From Gymnothorax reevesii (Eukaryota; Chordata; Actinopteri; Anguilliformes; Muraenidae), in assembly GCA_029721435.1 (NCBI GenBank), contig CM056583.1, positions 50,261,620-50,325,619 of the forward strand: DNA of 64,000 bases, given 5' to 3'. The notes below the pieces were generated by a model. The model was not told the origin of the DNA, did not search any database, and saw only the letters and a program-made list of their open reading frames with translations. How positions within the stretch are numbered: position 1 is the first letter of the stretch; each line of letters starts with the position of its first letter. Of the stretch, positions 1 to 14,061 are shown in pieces. A program made the position numbers and the translations under genes.

Positions 1-2040
1 TCTCCTCAGGATTTTTATTAGAATACACTGGCTAACACACGAAGTGGCTTAAGTAACCATCATCACTGGCATACTCCCCAGAGTTGTCTAATTGAGTCTG
101 ACATGGACAATACTTTCACCATCATATCATCCTCCAACTTTTCCCTCAGCTGCTTATCCTCTCTTTGCAAGAAATTTCTTGGAACCCTTCAGCATGAAGA
201 TTTGGTTTTTCAATGCCTTGTTTTGCATTAAGATGGATTTTGCGATTTAATTTCCTCCTGTATGTCAGGTCCATCTACCTTTTACCTCCTGGCTATCGTA
301 TGATCTTTATTTTACTGAGCATGCACCGATCGAAGAAAACTGAATCCTTTTACAATTTTTAAATGGAAATAAAATTAACAAATCCAAACATATCAGTTAA
401 ATCTGCCGAGGGATTTGTTTTTAAAACTAATTTAAAATGACTTTTTGCATTTATTCTCATACAAAAGTAAAATTTGATGAGGGTTCCAGTGTCCCTCTGG
501 AGGGACGCGGCATGCAAACTCTGTGTTCGCCAGAGAGTCAAAACTGCTGCTAGGTGCATATGGGTTCCAAGTAATTCATGGCGGGTTGCTGCATTTCAGC
601 CAATTCATTTCTTTGCCAAGACATTATAGAATGAAATGGCCTTGCAAATTATTTATCATCCCAGTTGGAGATCACAAAGTCAGCCAACTACAACACCAAA
701 TCAGTATAATAATAGCATAGAAAAGAGTCCCCGTATGAATGTGTCTGTACAAGGACTGTAGTGCAGCCGACACAATACAGGGGATTTCTTTTTGACAGTT
801 CCTTTGACCAGGCACCCTCAGGACTACCAGGCCAAAACTATGTGCCATTTTTGCAAATCCTAGACAGTGAAATGATGGATAATTATAGAAAAACCACTTT
901 GGCCTTTAATTTTAACATCCATTTGTTAGAACAGATATTCTCTGTTTGGAACAGAACACCAAACAGAGGGTCAGTCCAGTTTACAACATGGGATTATAAT
1001 TCCAACAATACCAAACATAAATGCAGTGATTCTCAAACTGAAGGCTGGCCTCCCTGGGCGGTGATGGTGGTGGGGGGGGCCTGGATGTTGAGCACATCCG
1101 AAGTTACATGAATATGATTCATGAGGTGCCATGACACTAGAAAGGCTTTGTTGCTAATCTGAATCTTTTGTTTACTTTGATCGCCCAATTTGTTAATGAT
1201 TGATAAAAATAAAATTAGCTTTTGCTCGGATGGGGGCAGGACCTTTTTTTGGCTTCTCAAGGGGTACTTGACACAAAAAGATTTAAAACCACTTGGATAA
1301 TGTAACACATTCAAGGATGATATGTATTGGTAGCCAAAATTGTTTTAAAAGCTTTCCATCATTCACAGACTCTCGGTTTGATCCTATCAGAGATAACCGT
1401 TTCATTGCTAAAAACACAAAAAGCTTTCCCTTTCAGCGTAAGAAACAGAGCTATTCTGAAAGCCTCTGTACACTTTGCAAGCAGTCAGGAGCTCCCGCTA
1501 AAAATGTCCAGTTCACGAAGGGATAGCGACCTGGTTGAAATTGCCCAAATTTAACAAGGGCTTTGCGAAATCACTCAAAAATCTAGTGGGGGCTTGGCGG
1601 TGCAATTCAATTTACTGATTTCAGCAAGTTCTTTGAGACCTGTGAGCAATGCGTGGCCTTTGTGAAATACAAAATTAGCAATGAGAAGACTTTGCATATT
1701 CGCAAAATTTGCGAGGTCTTTTTGAAACCGGTCCATGCTCCTTCTCTTTGGCTGTAGGAACACGATGTCAATTATTCCTAAAAATAACATAGATGGACTT
1801 GACAGGCCACAGCATTTTTTTCCACTTCATGTCAGATCATTTCAGTTAAGCTTGTGCCCAGTTAGGTTGAGAGGGCTTCTGGACGGTGTTGATAGATGGC
1901 GTTGCAGAGTACCACTGTATTAACTTGCATTTGATGATGGCACGACAATGTTCACAGACACAGGTCTTCTGAAATATTTATGAACCCATGTGATTATGTC
2001 CAATTCAGAAGCAGTTCTTCATGGAAAAATGGTTTCAGGT
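1..2040. other. no gene recognised
   Basis: AT-rich non-coding sequence. Short ORFs on both strands show no domain or repeat I recognise. The part from about 1900 to 2040 may be decayed flank of the gypsy element that follows. Confidence 0.5.
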
Positions 2041-4900
2041 AGTTAATTCTCCAGGAGCGTTTGGATGACCAAGTGGACATGGCAGGTGTGATCATCCTGA
2101 GTTTTAGAGAAGATCAGTATATCGTGGAGGTAGACATAGACAAATGAGGAGACCATCATTTATGAGGATTTTGAGGTGTTAGTGAGCCCAAATGGCATCA
2201 CCAGATATTTGTAATTGCCCGAGGGGTTGTTCAGCGCACTCTTCCACTCATCTATTTTCTGCATGCAACACCAGGTTGCATTGTGGATATCCAGTTCGGT
2301 AAAGAAGTAGCGGCCCTGGATATTGGAGAATGCTGACTCCGTAAAGGGCAAATAATAACAACAACTCTTTATAATAATTGCCTTTAGTCCTTGGTAGTTG
2401 ATGCAGGGATGTGGTGACCCATCTTTTTTTGGCCCCAATGAAGAAACCAGCTCCAGCTGTTGACAAAAAAGCCCAAATTTTCCTAGGGACAAATGTATGT
2501 AATCCTCCATAGCTTAGGACTCCTGGTTGGTTCGGAAGTACACCCGACCCTGAGAGGCAATGTTTCAGACAGTAAGATGATGGCACAATCATTTGGCTTG
2601 TGTGGCAAAGGGGACATTGCCCGGGCTTTTCTGAATGGCATAGATAGATGGGGGGAACACTTTTGAAGTCTGGTGGCGCTTCCTGGTGGTCGCAGGAAAG
2701 AGACAGTAGGACGCTGCATAGAGACAGGACTGAGAACAGGGCAAACTTCTCTCCAATACTGATCCTGAAGGCCATTCCATATGAGTGTTGTGATGTTCAA
2801 GCCAGGGCCTTGCCAACACCACCTGGGAATGTGGTGATATCATGATGAAAAATACTAACTCTTCAGCATGGTTACAAGCATAAGCACTGGTCAAGTTGCA
2901 CTACCGCTCAAAAGTTTGGGATCACTTGACAATTTTCTTGTTTTCCATGGAAACACACATGAAATTAGTCTGAATAGGAAATTTAGCAAATGAACAGAAC
3001 ATGCTGACATTGTATGAGTTAGAAATAATTATAATAATTATATAATAATGGAAAATGATGAATATGTACTTCAAACTTTGCCTTCATCAAAAAAAAAAAA
3101 ACCCCACCTTCACTGTTGATACTGGAGCTGGTGTTTGAGGGGAACTATTTAGCGCAGCTGCTAGTTGACAATCTGTGAGGCATCTTTGTCCTAAACTATG
3201 CACTCTCAGATATTTGTCTTCTTGCACAGTTGTGCATCAGGGCCTCCCACTCCTTTTTTCTGTCCGTGTTAGTGCCAGTTTGTGCTGCTCTCTGAAGGGA
3301 GTAGTTGACAGCATGGAAAGAGATTTTAAGTTTTCAGTTTCTCGCATTGAATAGCCTTCATTTCTAAGCACAACAATAGATTGATGGGTCTCTGAAGGAA
3401 GTTCTTTCTTTCTGGCCATTTTGAGCCTGTAAACAAACAACTGCTGATGCTTCAGATACTAAACTGACCTCAAGAATGCCATGCTTCCTTTTGTGCTCCC
3501 TTATTAGTTCAACGGTTTTCAGCCGTGCAACACATTTACAGAAGGGATTTCTAATAAGCAATTACCCTTATAACTTAACTTGGATTAACAGCCATACCAG
3601 GAGATTGATGCAGAGGACTGACAGTTGCTGATAATAGGCGTCTATGCAAAAATGTAGATCATTCTTTGAAAATCATCTGATTAATTTTAATCGTTTGTGA
3701 AATGGAAAAAAAATGTTTGTGAAATGCATGAAAATGTATTTTTCTTTGGAAAACAAAGAAATTTTCAAGTGATCCCAAACTTTAGAGTGGTAGTGTATTT
3801 CAGTCAAATCAGAAAGGGCAATCCCTGTTAGACCTTGGGACAAGAGAGGAGCCGTCAGAGGCAGAGTAGAGAGTCAGTGAATGATAACAGGATGGATAAA
3901 GTTCACGTCAGAGTCAATTAAAGCCTGAGTGTTAACTGGGTGACCCAGCCAGGTCAGGTGAACTGGATAGATTGGACAGGAGGGGGAGACAGCAGTGCAG
4001 AACCGCACCTCTCTATTCGATTTAACTTGCATCTGTTGAACTGGGCATTCAGTAATGGCATTGGTGGTGCTTCCACAAGACTGGCAGAGATTCAACTTTA
4101 TCTGACACAGATATTCTGCAGGAGGCAGCTTCTCAAGCCGAGCCCAGTAAACAGCCATGGGCAGCGGAGGAGCCAGATTTGAAAAAGCTCTGAGATGACC
4201 ATCTTGGGACACAGGTGCCTGAAACCTTGCCCGCCGGTCCATCCGCCGGTCTTGGAGCCGAACTTCAGTCCTCAGGGCTAAGTCAATGAGTAGGTCCACA
4301 TTTGGGGGAAGGACGTAGATGGTCAACTTGCTTAGGATTTGCTCTGCCAAGCCTAGCGGGTAGACATTGTTGAATACCCAGGCATCCCCGCATGTGGGGA
4401 TAGCCAAGATGCGGATGTCTATGGAAAAATCCACCACTGATGGGTTGTACTGATGCAGCTGGAGTAGCCCCCGGGCAGCGGCATAGCTGGAGTGGGATTG
4501 GGATCGGTCAAACACCTTCTTCATTTTTTCAGCAAACGCAGCAAATGATGACGCTGCAGGATGTCCCCCATACCAACAGGCAGCAGCCCAGTCCATGGCA
4601 CATCCAGAGAGGCAAGTGATGACAAATGCAATTCTGTAACTTTTAGTGGCAAAGGAGGATAGCTGAAGCTCAAATACCATCATACACTGAGCCAGGAAAC
4701 TGCTACAGGTGGTATGCTGCCGTAGGACAACTAGTTTGGGCTCCCGATGGGCTACCGTCTGAGGGAAGGTTTGCTGCAGAAGGGCTTTGGCTGCTTGAGT
4801 GGTGGTGGTGGAGTCCCATGAAATTTCTGCTACATTCTCAAGTTGATTGGAGAGTGCTCCAATGGACTGAGGAAGCTACTGAAGTCCATCTTCTGCTGAC
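2040..4900 (-). mobile_element. degenerate Ty3/gypsy retrotransposon (gag-protease-RT), split by a Tc1 element
   Basis: Read on the minus strand, parts come in the normal gypsy order. Gag occupies about 4900-3950, ending in a CCHC-like knuckle CQSCGSTTNAITEC with Asn in place of His. A protease remnant near 3900 reads ALIDSDVN, where the active site should be DSG. The pre-RT linker and reverse transcriptase (about 2895-2040) include KKDGSPHPCINYQGL, YLVMPFGLTN and YLHDILIFS. The last is the YxDD catalytic motif (2121-2132) with the first Asp changed to His. Frames shift several times and there are stops. Integrase and clear LTRs were not found. A Tc1-like element sits at 2899-3795. The element is dead. 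Confidence 0.85.
2899..3795 (-). mobile_element. Tc1-like DNA transposon nested in the gypsy element
   Basis: 897 bp with terminal inverted repeats: the left end begins cactaccgctcaaaagtttg; the right end is the complement of cactaccactctaaagtttg. A TA follows the right end; the left flank is TG, probably a decayed TA. On the minus strand near 3420-3240 it encodes MARKKELPSETHQSIVVLRN, the N-terminal DNA-binding part of a Tc1 transposase, which then breaks up. The DDE catalytic region is missing, so it is non-autonomous. It is younger than the gypsy copy it interrupts. Confidence 0.85.
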
Positions 4901-5500
4901 TAATCCGCACGCCCAGGTACCTCAGGGCGTCAGCCCGGATAGAATCAGCGGAACTGTCGATCTCATTGCTGGATCATACAGTTAGGATCCAGGGCAGGAA
5001 TAAAATGCGGAGGCAGAATACAATCCAATAGGTTGGCTTACTGAGACCAGTACGGTAATGAGTAGGGACGAAACCCCAGAGGAAGGAGAGAGGACAGTGA
5101 GGACAGAACCCCAGAGGGAGAGAGCACAGTTCAACACAGATGTTTTATGCAAAGCTGAGCTGCCAATCACTGGCCACTGGTTTCCGGGGTACCAGCAAGG
5201 TGGAGTGCACACCTTGCTGAGCCAAACTGTCACCCAGGAAGATGGAATAGCTTGTGGGGAATTTGGTTCCAATCCTGATGGCTGTAGAAGGACTGGGCGC
5301 TCGCTCTTGTCAAACTGGACTGAGGAACAGGCTTGGAAGGGATAACAACAAAGCGGTCCAAATCCTGGACCCTGATAAGGCTTGGGAGCTAGTTCCTATT
5401 AAACTGGAGGGAGGTACTGACTTAAACTGGGTTAACTTGAATGTGGTCCTATTCCTGCACCCTGACCAAGCTTGGAAGCTTGTCGAAGTCTACTGAGTAA
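4900..5500. other. 5' remnant of the gypsy element or unrelated repeat
   Basis: Contains weakly repeated blocks around 5270, 5360 and 5450, each with a form of 'aatcctg..ccctga..aggcttgg..agct'. It may be gypsy leader or LTR sequence. No primer-binding site or LTR boundary could be fixed. Confidence 0.3.
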
Positions 5501-8500
5501 AGAGGGTAGCTTCCGCAAAATAACTTCCATTAAAGATTACATTACATGTTATGAAAACAAAAAGTCTTTAGAAGAATACTGACTGGTTCTAAACACAAGT
5601 GGCAAATTACAATCCAGCAACTTTCAAATCAAACCAAGGGGTTTGATACATGTCACAAATACAAAGTAAAAATCAGTTGGGACACAGCTGGGAGGGGAAA
5701 TACACACAAGTCCAAAACCAATCAAAGTAGACTCACAGAACTTCTAGTAGACACACAAGTTGCTGAATGGGAAGAGAAATGGAAGGCATTCACACATGGC
5801 TTGTGACAGATTTCACTGTTTAGCTCACCTTAAGGCAGAAAGGAAGGAACTAATCGGTATAATCAGCTGGTGTAATGATTGGTTGCAGTGATACCCACAT
5901 AATCTCAGCCCTGCATGGCAGGTAATTGAGAATCACTGAGAGTAAATGCTCAGGCACAGGCCTGGGAATAATATATTGATAAGGGCATCACAAGTATTGC
6001 TATTCCAAGGGATTCAAAGCATTCAGTGCAGACCTTTGAATAAAATATTTGACAGCAAGATGTAACAAAGACCATTCAACAAGGACTTCACACAATCACA
6101 CAACAAGGGTACAAACTTCTCTCTTTCACTCAAGTAATAAAAGCAGTACCTAGAGAACTGCTCTCAAAACTAGAGTCACAGCTTCTGTTAGCAGTTTTTA
6201 TATTTTTATAGTTTTTTCAAATGCTACAAATTAATTGGAGTATAAAGATGTCCAGTGCTTTAAATGAGGCTATCTTTATGCTGTATCTCCATTAACCTAA
6301 GCCCACTGCCGAGGGTAATTACTTATAAGAATCTATATTAACTTACAATCTATACTGGGTTAAACATCTTAGCTTATACGTATTTCTGTCTCATTGTAAA
6401 CTTCGAGGAATATCAAACACTTTGTTTTTCATGTGAAATGTTGAAAATAGAAGTGGTTTGGGGGGGGGGGGGGGGGGGAGAGGAAGCCTCTGAGGCGATT
6501 AGCAACATTTTTGGATCACTAAAATCAGGTCACAACAGATTTGAAAAATATGTGGACTTGACCCTGAAATCATGGTTAGGAAAGATTTCCAGACAGGCCC
6601 TTCATTTAGGAATGTTTTGAATTTCCTAAGGAACAGCAGATCAAGATTTGGCCATATCACCCAAACAAGGCTCACAAAATCATCCTGGATTTTCTAAGCA
6701 GGCGAACTAAACCGCAAAGTTTAATTTCAATAAGAATGAATGCTGCACACATACGTAGCCGTCAGGCCATCATGCATAAGGTTCAGAGCCGGGAGTCATG
6801 AAATGGCACTGCTCGTTGCAACAGTTTTACCATTTCGTCGAAATGTGGACAGTACAATGTTTTAGAGCACAACACTGCTTCCTCAGTTGACGGCAGTTCA
6901 GAGCAGCACAAAACCAGCTGAGTAACCCAGTTTAAAGAAATATTTCCAAGGAACAAGAGACTGTTGAGCTTTTCACATTTACCTTTGGGAGAACATTAGT
7001 GAAAACCTTCTTATTTACTTAATTGATGTGCAGCAGATGTAAAAGCAGTTTAAGTCAGCTATGATATAGAAGTTCCAGATGTGTAATAAAATGGATGTTA
7101 ATACAAAGGAAAATGAACATTATGAAACTGACATACAGTCAGTATGCTGTTACGTGCTGTTACATGTATTTACACTTCTGGACATCCAAAGGCACAAAAC
7201 TTGATTCAAAACAAAGGAAATTAGAATATTATGAACAGAGTTGCAGGCAAGTACCGTTACAGTGGCTCATTTTGTGGCTTGAGGTCTGTAATAAGGTGCT
7301 TTGGATTTGAAATGAAGCAAAAATATGAGAAAATAATAATTCATATTAAGGCAATAGTGTTATCCAGGTAAGAATCAAATTCCATTTTACATGTACACAC
7401 TTCTCATGTACACTTTGTATCACGTCAACCCTGAAACCAAAATATTAAAATACACATGGCGTTTTTGGTGTTCATTACTGTCATTTGCTGACAGTAGTCA
7501 ATGCAGGCGGAGGCCAAACCATTCTAAATGTCCACAACAGCTGAACACTTAGTCACAAGGAAGTCTGCACTGTGCCTCAAAATAGCATTAATTCTAATGG
7601 GAATGTTGTCATACAACTTCTGAAATGTATTCAATGGGATATTGGCGCATTCTGCAAGAAGCACAGTCCGTCGTTGTTTGAGGTATGAAGGCAGGGGAAA
7701 TTAACTTTATACTGTGCTCACAAACTTCTAATAAAGGTTCAATTATGTTTGAAAATGGAGATTGGATAGGCCACAGATAGCATTTGACTTCATCTTCATG
7801 GTTGTTGGGCAATTTTTACAAGTTTTTTTTCAAGGTGTGTCTGACGGTGTTATCATCGAATATGGAGACGTCATGAGGAAAGTGTTTTGCACTCTGAGTG
7901 CTCCTGGTCTGGTAAAATGGTTTCTTATTGCTTGACTGTTGGGCGTCCATGGACAGCCATCATTGAACTCAATGACCCCTTAGAAATGGCTGACTATAGA
8001 GAAGTATCACCCCACTTACCAGTTAGTAACAGCCATTGTGGATTGAACTCCCTCTTTGGCTTTCTAGAAAGATTAAAAGCATCATATGTAACGGTTTAAA
8101 ATTAGATTTTTTTTTTGCAGTGAAAGTGTCAAAAAGAAGTACATTTTGCAGACTTGTGTCCTCAGATTACCCTGAACATTTTGAACAATGTTCAAAATCA
8201 GAGAAATCGCCCATCAAAGGTATCATGTCCCCTTCACCCCTTCTGCTTGTTGTAACTTCCGGAGAAACCTGGGAACGATGAGATAATTCCTCACAGAGGA
8301 TGCAAAAGGAACTCCACAAGTCTGCTAGCTATCCACTGTATGATTTACTGTTAGATGAGGTCAGCATTCGCAGCGCCATTAATTTTGGACCATTGAAGAT
8401 CTATATGACTTCATGTCTAAATTGCTAAATTCTTATTTGTCATTTTTGATCTCACATGGTCAAGCAGTTCTTTTGAAAGTTTTTTTAATTTTTGTTTTTT

Positions 8501-9390
8501 TTGGTTGCAAGGGACAGAGAACTCTGTCCACACTCCAACATAGTGGGTGTACACCATAATGCTAGTTGCTGCAATAAAATGGAAGGAAAATGAAGATAAT
8601 GATGACGACAATGATGATGTTCTTTTGAAGACAAAAACTGCAAGCGCTGCCAGCGCCACTTCAGTCAGATCTTACCCATCGTTTGTGCTGCTTATTTGTG
8701 ATGGATCAGGATTATCCACTGCCACTGGCTGGCTGTGCATCCCAAAGTTGTCCCTGTAAAGCACAAACCAATGGGTTATCCAAGTGGTGTATCCTCTCTA
8801 AAGTTTGTGTGACTATTCACCGGCCACACTAGTTGTAATGGTTTTGTACCCATGCAATTACCACACTGGTTTGGGTTCACCATGCCCATGGCAATGAATT
8901 TAAGACATGTTGTCCATTATTATCCTGTTGAACCAGATATGAGTGGGCACAGTTCAGAAATGGTTCAATGAATGAAAACAAATCCAGAAACAAATGATTT
9001 TTTTTTTTTGGCTCAAATGAAATTGAAAGCAATTTCAGTTGTTACAGAGTGAAAATTCCATTTTCAATTTTAAATAAGCGGTAATGTAATTTATCGTTCC
9101 AATCATCTTGACTCGAAATACTGTACAATTGACTAAATTTCAAAGATAGATCTATCACGAAAGGTCATTAACTTGTTGCCTGCGCAACTTTTCCTTTGAC
9201 CGCTTGTGCAGCTTTTCGGCGGTCAGATTTTATGAGCCCGCATAGCTATCTCCCGAGCTTTGCATTTTACAGTGAGGCAGGAGGACGAATTATCTTGACA
9301 ACTTCAACTGTCCGTACCTTATACAAATTGTGCAATTTACTGAAACAGTGCGCAAACTCACCTACAGGTTCCAAACGCTGATTGAGGAAA
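5500..9390. other. no gene recognised
   Basis: Non-coding sequence with a run of 19 G at 6460-6478 and AT-rich stretches. No exon, RNA gene or transposon could be named. ORFs on both strands are short and featureless. Confidence 0.5.
6460..6478. repeat. poly-G run (19 G)
   Basis: Nineteen consecutive G. Likely length-polymorphic and prone to assembly error. Confidence 0.9.
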
Positions 9391-9399
9391 GCTGATCCA

Positions 9400-9621
9400 A
9401 CAGTGGTAAACATGCCCCTGTCCCAGCTTTTTTGGAATATGTTGCAGGCATCAAATTCAAAATGAGTGAATATTTCCAGGATACAATAAAGTTAACCACT
9501 TTGAACATAAAATATCTCGTCTTTGTAGTGTACTCAATTATCGGTCGAAAAGGTTTGCAGATCATTGTATTCCGTTTTTATTCATGTTTTACACAACTTC
9601 ATTGGAACTGGGGTCTGTACT
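9400..9621 (+). mobile_element. 3' end of a Tc1/mariner-type element (fragment)
   Basis: Contains the typical teleost end sequence: a 'tgtcccagcttttttggaat' start to the terminal repeat, an AT-rich stretch about 200 bp long, and the terminus 'cattggaactggggtctgta'. No transposase is left and no matching left end was found nearby. Assigned by recall of the family's end sequence. Confidence 0.6.
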
Positions 9622-11693
9622 AGAGACACTCAGAGAAAATTCAGTGCCACACAATAGTCAGCAGTGCACAAATCAACCCCTAGAAGTTAAAGTTGATATC
9701 CGACAAGTTTGAATTTTTAAATTTTTATAAAGCTGATTTTGCCACCTGCAATAAAAAAATAGACACCCATAATGCATGGTTCAACAATAAGGATTTCCTG
9801 AATGCCCAATGCAAGTAAACGGTCTTGTTGGCCGAGTAAACATAGCAACTCCATTGCTGGATTGCACAAGAGAAAAAAAATATTAATGTTGCCAGCCAAC
9901 TTTCAGAATTACATGGTCGTTTTTTCTGGAGCAGATGATGAAAATGGCCATTGTTATTACTTTGATTGACAGACTCTCGCGTTCAATGACACATTGTACG
10001 TTAAAGCCTTTCAAATGAATTAAAAAGAGAAAAAGAATGACTCAGACAATATTACTTCTCCACTTTGCTCAGAGCTCCAGGTTTTGTGTTCCTTATTACA
10101 CATTGTGTTTTAGCGCATTAGTGTTCGATGCAAATTGCTTCTGAATGGAGGCCCTTCAATAAATAACCAGCCTTGTGCAGCTCACAGCCTTGTTTTTCTT
10201 GAGACTGGTTCAAATTTGCATTTGTTCTTGTTCAAAATTCCATGATCTTTAGAACTTCATTTTTGTGGTTTTTACCCTCGGCCCGACTTCAGGCCGAAGG
10301 GTATTGTCATCAGTTCGACGTCTGTCTGTGTGTCTGTCCGTGTATGCACCATGGGGGAACGATCATATATATGCGGGGCTCTAGATTAGTGAAAAAAATT
10401 TGAATTTTCCAAAATTTTTGTGCACTTTGGGCATTTTTGTATTTGTAAATGCATGTTCTGTGAAATTCTACTTTGGTTATTGCGTAATTGTTCTAGGACA
10501 TTGTTCAGGACGAGGGTGTTCAAACGCGGGCGTTTCTTGTATATTTTAGCCACCATCTTACTATATCCCTGTTTTTGATTAGCAGACAGTTAATATTTTT
10601 TTTAATGTTGCACATACATTTTCAAAATATTTGGCGCAATTCCCCTCGCAACCAAAATCATTGTCCTTTTTGTGACTGATGAAACCGCAATTTGGCCACC
10701 AACTACTTGGCCCCTTTGGAACTGAGTGAGTATCCCAATCTTGCTTTGGAGACTTACCTGGTGAAGTGCTGCTGGTCCACTTTCAAGCAGACACATGCAG
10801 GTAATTAGCGCTGTAATTAATAGGAACCAGCTGTGTAGATGCTTTCCTAACTACAGTAAAGTGAAGATAGTCCCTGTGCATGACAATGTGGCTGGAGTAC
10901 AACTAAAAATATAATTACCAATGGAGTGATTTAAATGACTTAATTTGCATGCTTCAAGTATCAGTTTTACAATACATTAATGCTTATGACCAGTATATAG
11001 TAAATAGTCCATGTTCACATTCCATAACAATGGACACTGGTGACTAGAAGAATGGTCCAGATTATCGACAGCATAACCGTTGACATCATTTCTCTGTAGG
11101 ACTAATGCGTTCTTTGGTATCCATGTGCTGACGTGGCAAAAGTAAGGCAACTTTAGCCATTTAACAAAGGAGAAAGAGACCATTTATTTTGCCCTCCACA
11201 GACTCACTAGCTGCTCTATTGTAGGAGAATGAATTATATGAGGGTGGCAGGAAAGAAAGATTGAAGGTCAGGAAGTTCACTTCTCCGAAATCTAGGAGAA
11301 CTTTAGAGCCTGAGGGAAACATTATTTTTTGTTGTCATAGTTATTCCAAGGAAACGACTGTTTAAATTTAACTCCAGTATTGGATCTGAATGCCCTGAAA
11401 GAAAAACAATTTCATGGTCTTCCTTCATATATTTAACCTAGCAAACGAACATGCTGGGTGAAACTGTCCCAAAGAGGGGTTAATACCATGAAATTACGAT
11501 TCAGGGGCCTCTGAAATTTGTTCAACCTCAGAATTAGGAAACATCTGAAGTTTATAACAATCACTCGCAACATCCCTTAAAAAAAATCCCAGAGTATTAG
11601 GCAGTCTTGATATAATCAGGTGCCTTCAGGCTACAGCTCAGTAGTGGGAGGAGGAAAAAGAAGGCAGACAGACCATAGGAATTTTATACAAGC
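9622..11693. other. otherwise unassigned intergenic sequence
   Basis: Apart from the hairpin repeat at 10272, no gene or element could be supported. Confidence 0.45.
10272..10500 (-). repeat. hairpin-ended repeat, copy A
   Basis: On the plus strand it starts with a hairpin: taccctcggcc, an 8-base loop, then ggccgaagggta (10275-10305). Next come TGTCTG/GTCC tracts, which are AGAC/GGAC on the minus strand. On the minus strand the order is GGAC/AGAC tract, ATGACAATACCC, hairpin, then AAAAA, as in the copy at 21.3 kb. The other end is not defined. Confidence 0.55.
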
Positions 11694-11699
11694 TTTATT
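11694..11699 (-). other. candidate distal poly(A) signal
   Basis: AATAAA on the minus strand within an AAATAAAG context, about 5.6 kb after the hook3 stop. It could end a long hook3 3' UTR or another minus-strand transcript. Confidence 0.25.
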
Positions 11700-14061
11700 T
11701 ACATCTTAACAACTGTACATTTTTGCAGCGCAGGAAGCACATTGTATTGATAAAGTACTAATGGAGATGCATCATGAATCAAGTTTTAATTTCATTTTCC
11801 CCAATAACCAAGTTCTTCCTCAGCTGTTTCTCACACACATTATGTACATATTGTATACAAGCAGTATAAAACTTGGCAAATCGAAAGAGTTACTTGCTAC
11901 TTCGATAGATGTAATCTTCAGATCCTTAAAAAAAAAAATCCAACAGCAATCATACAATCTGATGAACTATGAATGAATGGTCTGCTTTCATCGTACGTGA
12001 GGCTCTTTTAATAAAGGACGGTCGAGAAAGCGCTCACAGATGAAAACTCTGCGTACTTTCATACTACGTACTATGTACCAGACTACATTGGATGTGGTTC
12101 TCAAACAGGGCTTTTTTCTAGTACGGGTCCTATGATCGCACTACTACAGCTCACAATAGCCAAAGTGAACAGACAGGCTAACAATCCCCGTTTCAAAAAC
12201 GAATGTCCTATCTGTGGTCACAAATCACGACATACTTTGACCCTTGTCAGATTTCACTTGCTGTTGCATATTATCAAATTTGGACGAGTACAGCTCGCTA
12301 CCATCACAAAAACTTACCACAGAAATGTTACTGAGAAGAGACTTGAGGGGCTACTATAGGAGCCATATACCCTCCAGATTATGGTGCCATTGTTCGGTTT
12401 CAGGGCATGCACAATGCTAACACAGAAATCCAGTGGCAGAAAATCTGAGGTGAATGCACCGAAAAAGTCCCTAATGTAAAGAAGATCCTAATACCGTCGC
12501 TTTCATTCCGGTTTTTTCTTTTTCCCTTCTTTGGTCGGCTGGAAACGAGGAATCGGGCCCAACCGACCAGGTGCAACTTCAAAGGAAGCAGAGATTTTAT
12601 GCACCATCAACAGCGCCCCACCACAGACCTAGAACACCCTCTACTGATACAAATTCATTATCCGCCATCTTTCAATAAAACTGTTATAAAATACTGTGAG
12701 TAATGTCATCATTACAAAAGGACCATCTGTCCAGTGATCAAGAGATTGACTTAAAAGGACTGCTGACAGATGAGATAAGATGAAACATAAAACAAGTTAA
12801 ATGCATTTGGAATATCAGTAATTTATGAGTAAATACAAAAGATAAATAAATATAGTTTAAAGGCCTGGCTGCACAAAAGCCATAATCCTATTTTAAAGCA
12901 ACCGCGCCACTTTGATAACAAAATATTCGTCATAAGGGTTATACGACAATGAAGTTAACACTTATGGTATAAGATGTTAAGACTAAAATCTAAAATGGAA
13001 AATAAATATGAATAATAAAAAAAATTGTATCGAGCTGATCTGTATCACTTCAATACAGGGAGAAGAAAATTAAAACTTTGGAAACTCAGGCATTTGATTG
13101 TAATTACAAGTTTAAAATCGACATATATTCAAACCTTTGATCTTCAGTTTACACAGAAAATAGAAATTAAAAAAACCAACATCACGTGACAGTAAATTTA
13201 GGTGTATTCTATTTATTGTTCTAAGAAAACACCCAAGAGGGAATTTCAAGCTCAACTCAAATGAGGCGGATCAGCCATATTTGATCACTGTCATGACATC
13301 CTCGGTAAAAACCACCCATTACAGCAGTTCCTGCAACCCCTAACTCTGTCCCAGCCAATCCAACTGCTCCAAGAAGGAGCTACACTGCCTGTCCAGAGGG
13401 TAGCCTTGGAAACAGCTGGAAGAGGCTGTGGGGGGGAGGAGCCATGGTTGAAAGCTGAGGGGATGAGAAGAAATAACCCCGCCCCTCTCAGCCCACTCTC
13501 CTGTTAACACTAGCCTTTGCCTTGGGCTGAAGCATGATGGGAAATGTAGTATTTTAGAAGCACAAGCAAGCACGCCCGTGAGGGGAGGGGGGGGAGGAAG
13601 GTCCCCCTCGGTTTATACAGGGCGAAAGAGGTTCCGCAGTCTGTCAGAGCCCTGGGGCGCGGGGTTAGTGTCGATGGGGTTATTCTGCAGGCTCAACAGA
13701 AAGTCATGCAAAAACTGTGCATCATGCAACCGCCAACGCTGCCGGAGGTCATGCAATCACATCGCTGCAAGGGGAAGAGAGAGCACAGGGAAACCAGTCA
13801 GAAACTTACCACCAACACACACATCATGCTTTCACAGATGCACACAAAATCGGAGGGTGGAAAGATTAGCAGAAATTCAAGGCTCTTATAATTAATGCCA
13901 TTCACTCAACACTTTCAATCACTCTAAATTGTTAAACTATTAAAATTTTAAGCTTAAAAAAAATGTTTACAAGCATGATTGTGGCTCAAGACATTCTCTC
14001 CAAATCGAACATAGGCTTGTCTGCTCAAATGCATACTACTGCAGGGACATACAGGAACCTG

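Noticed and set aside
12132..12359. Plus-strand ORF with CPICGHKSRH, resembling half a zinc finger
   Set aside because: A single short motif without a complete Cys/His pattern or other support; in a likely non-coding region.
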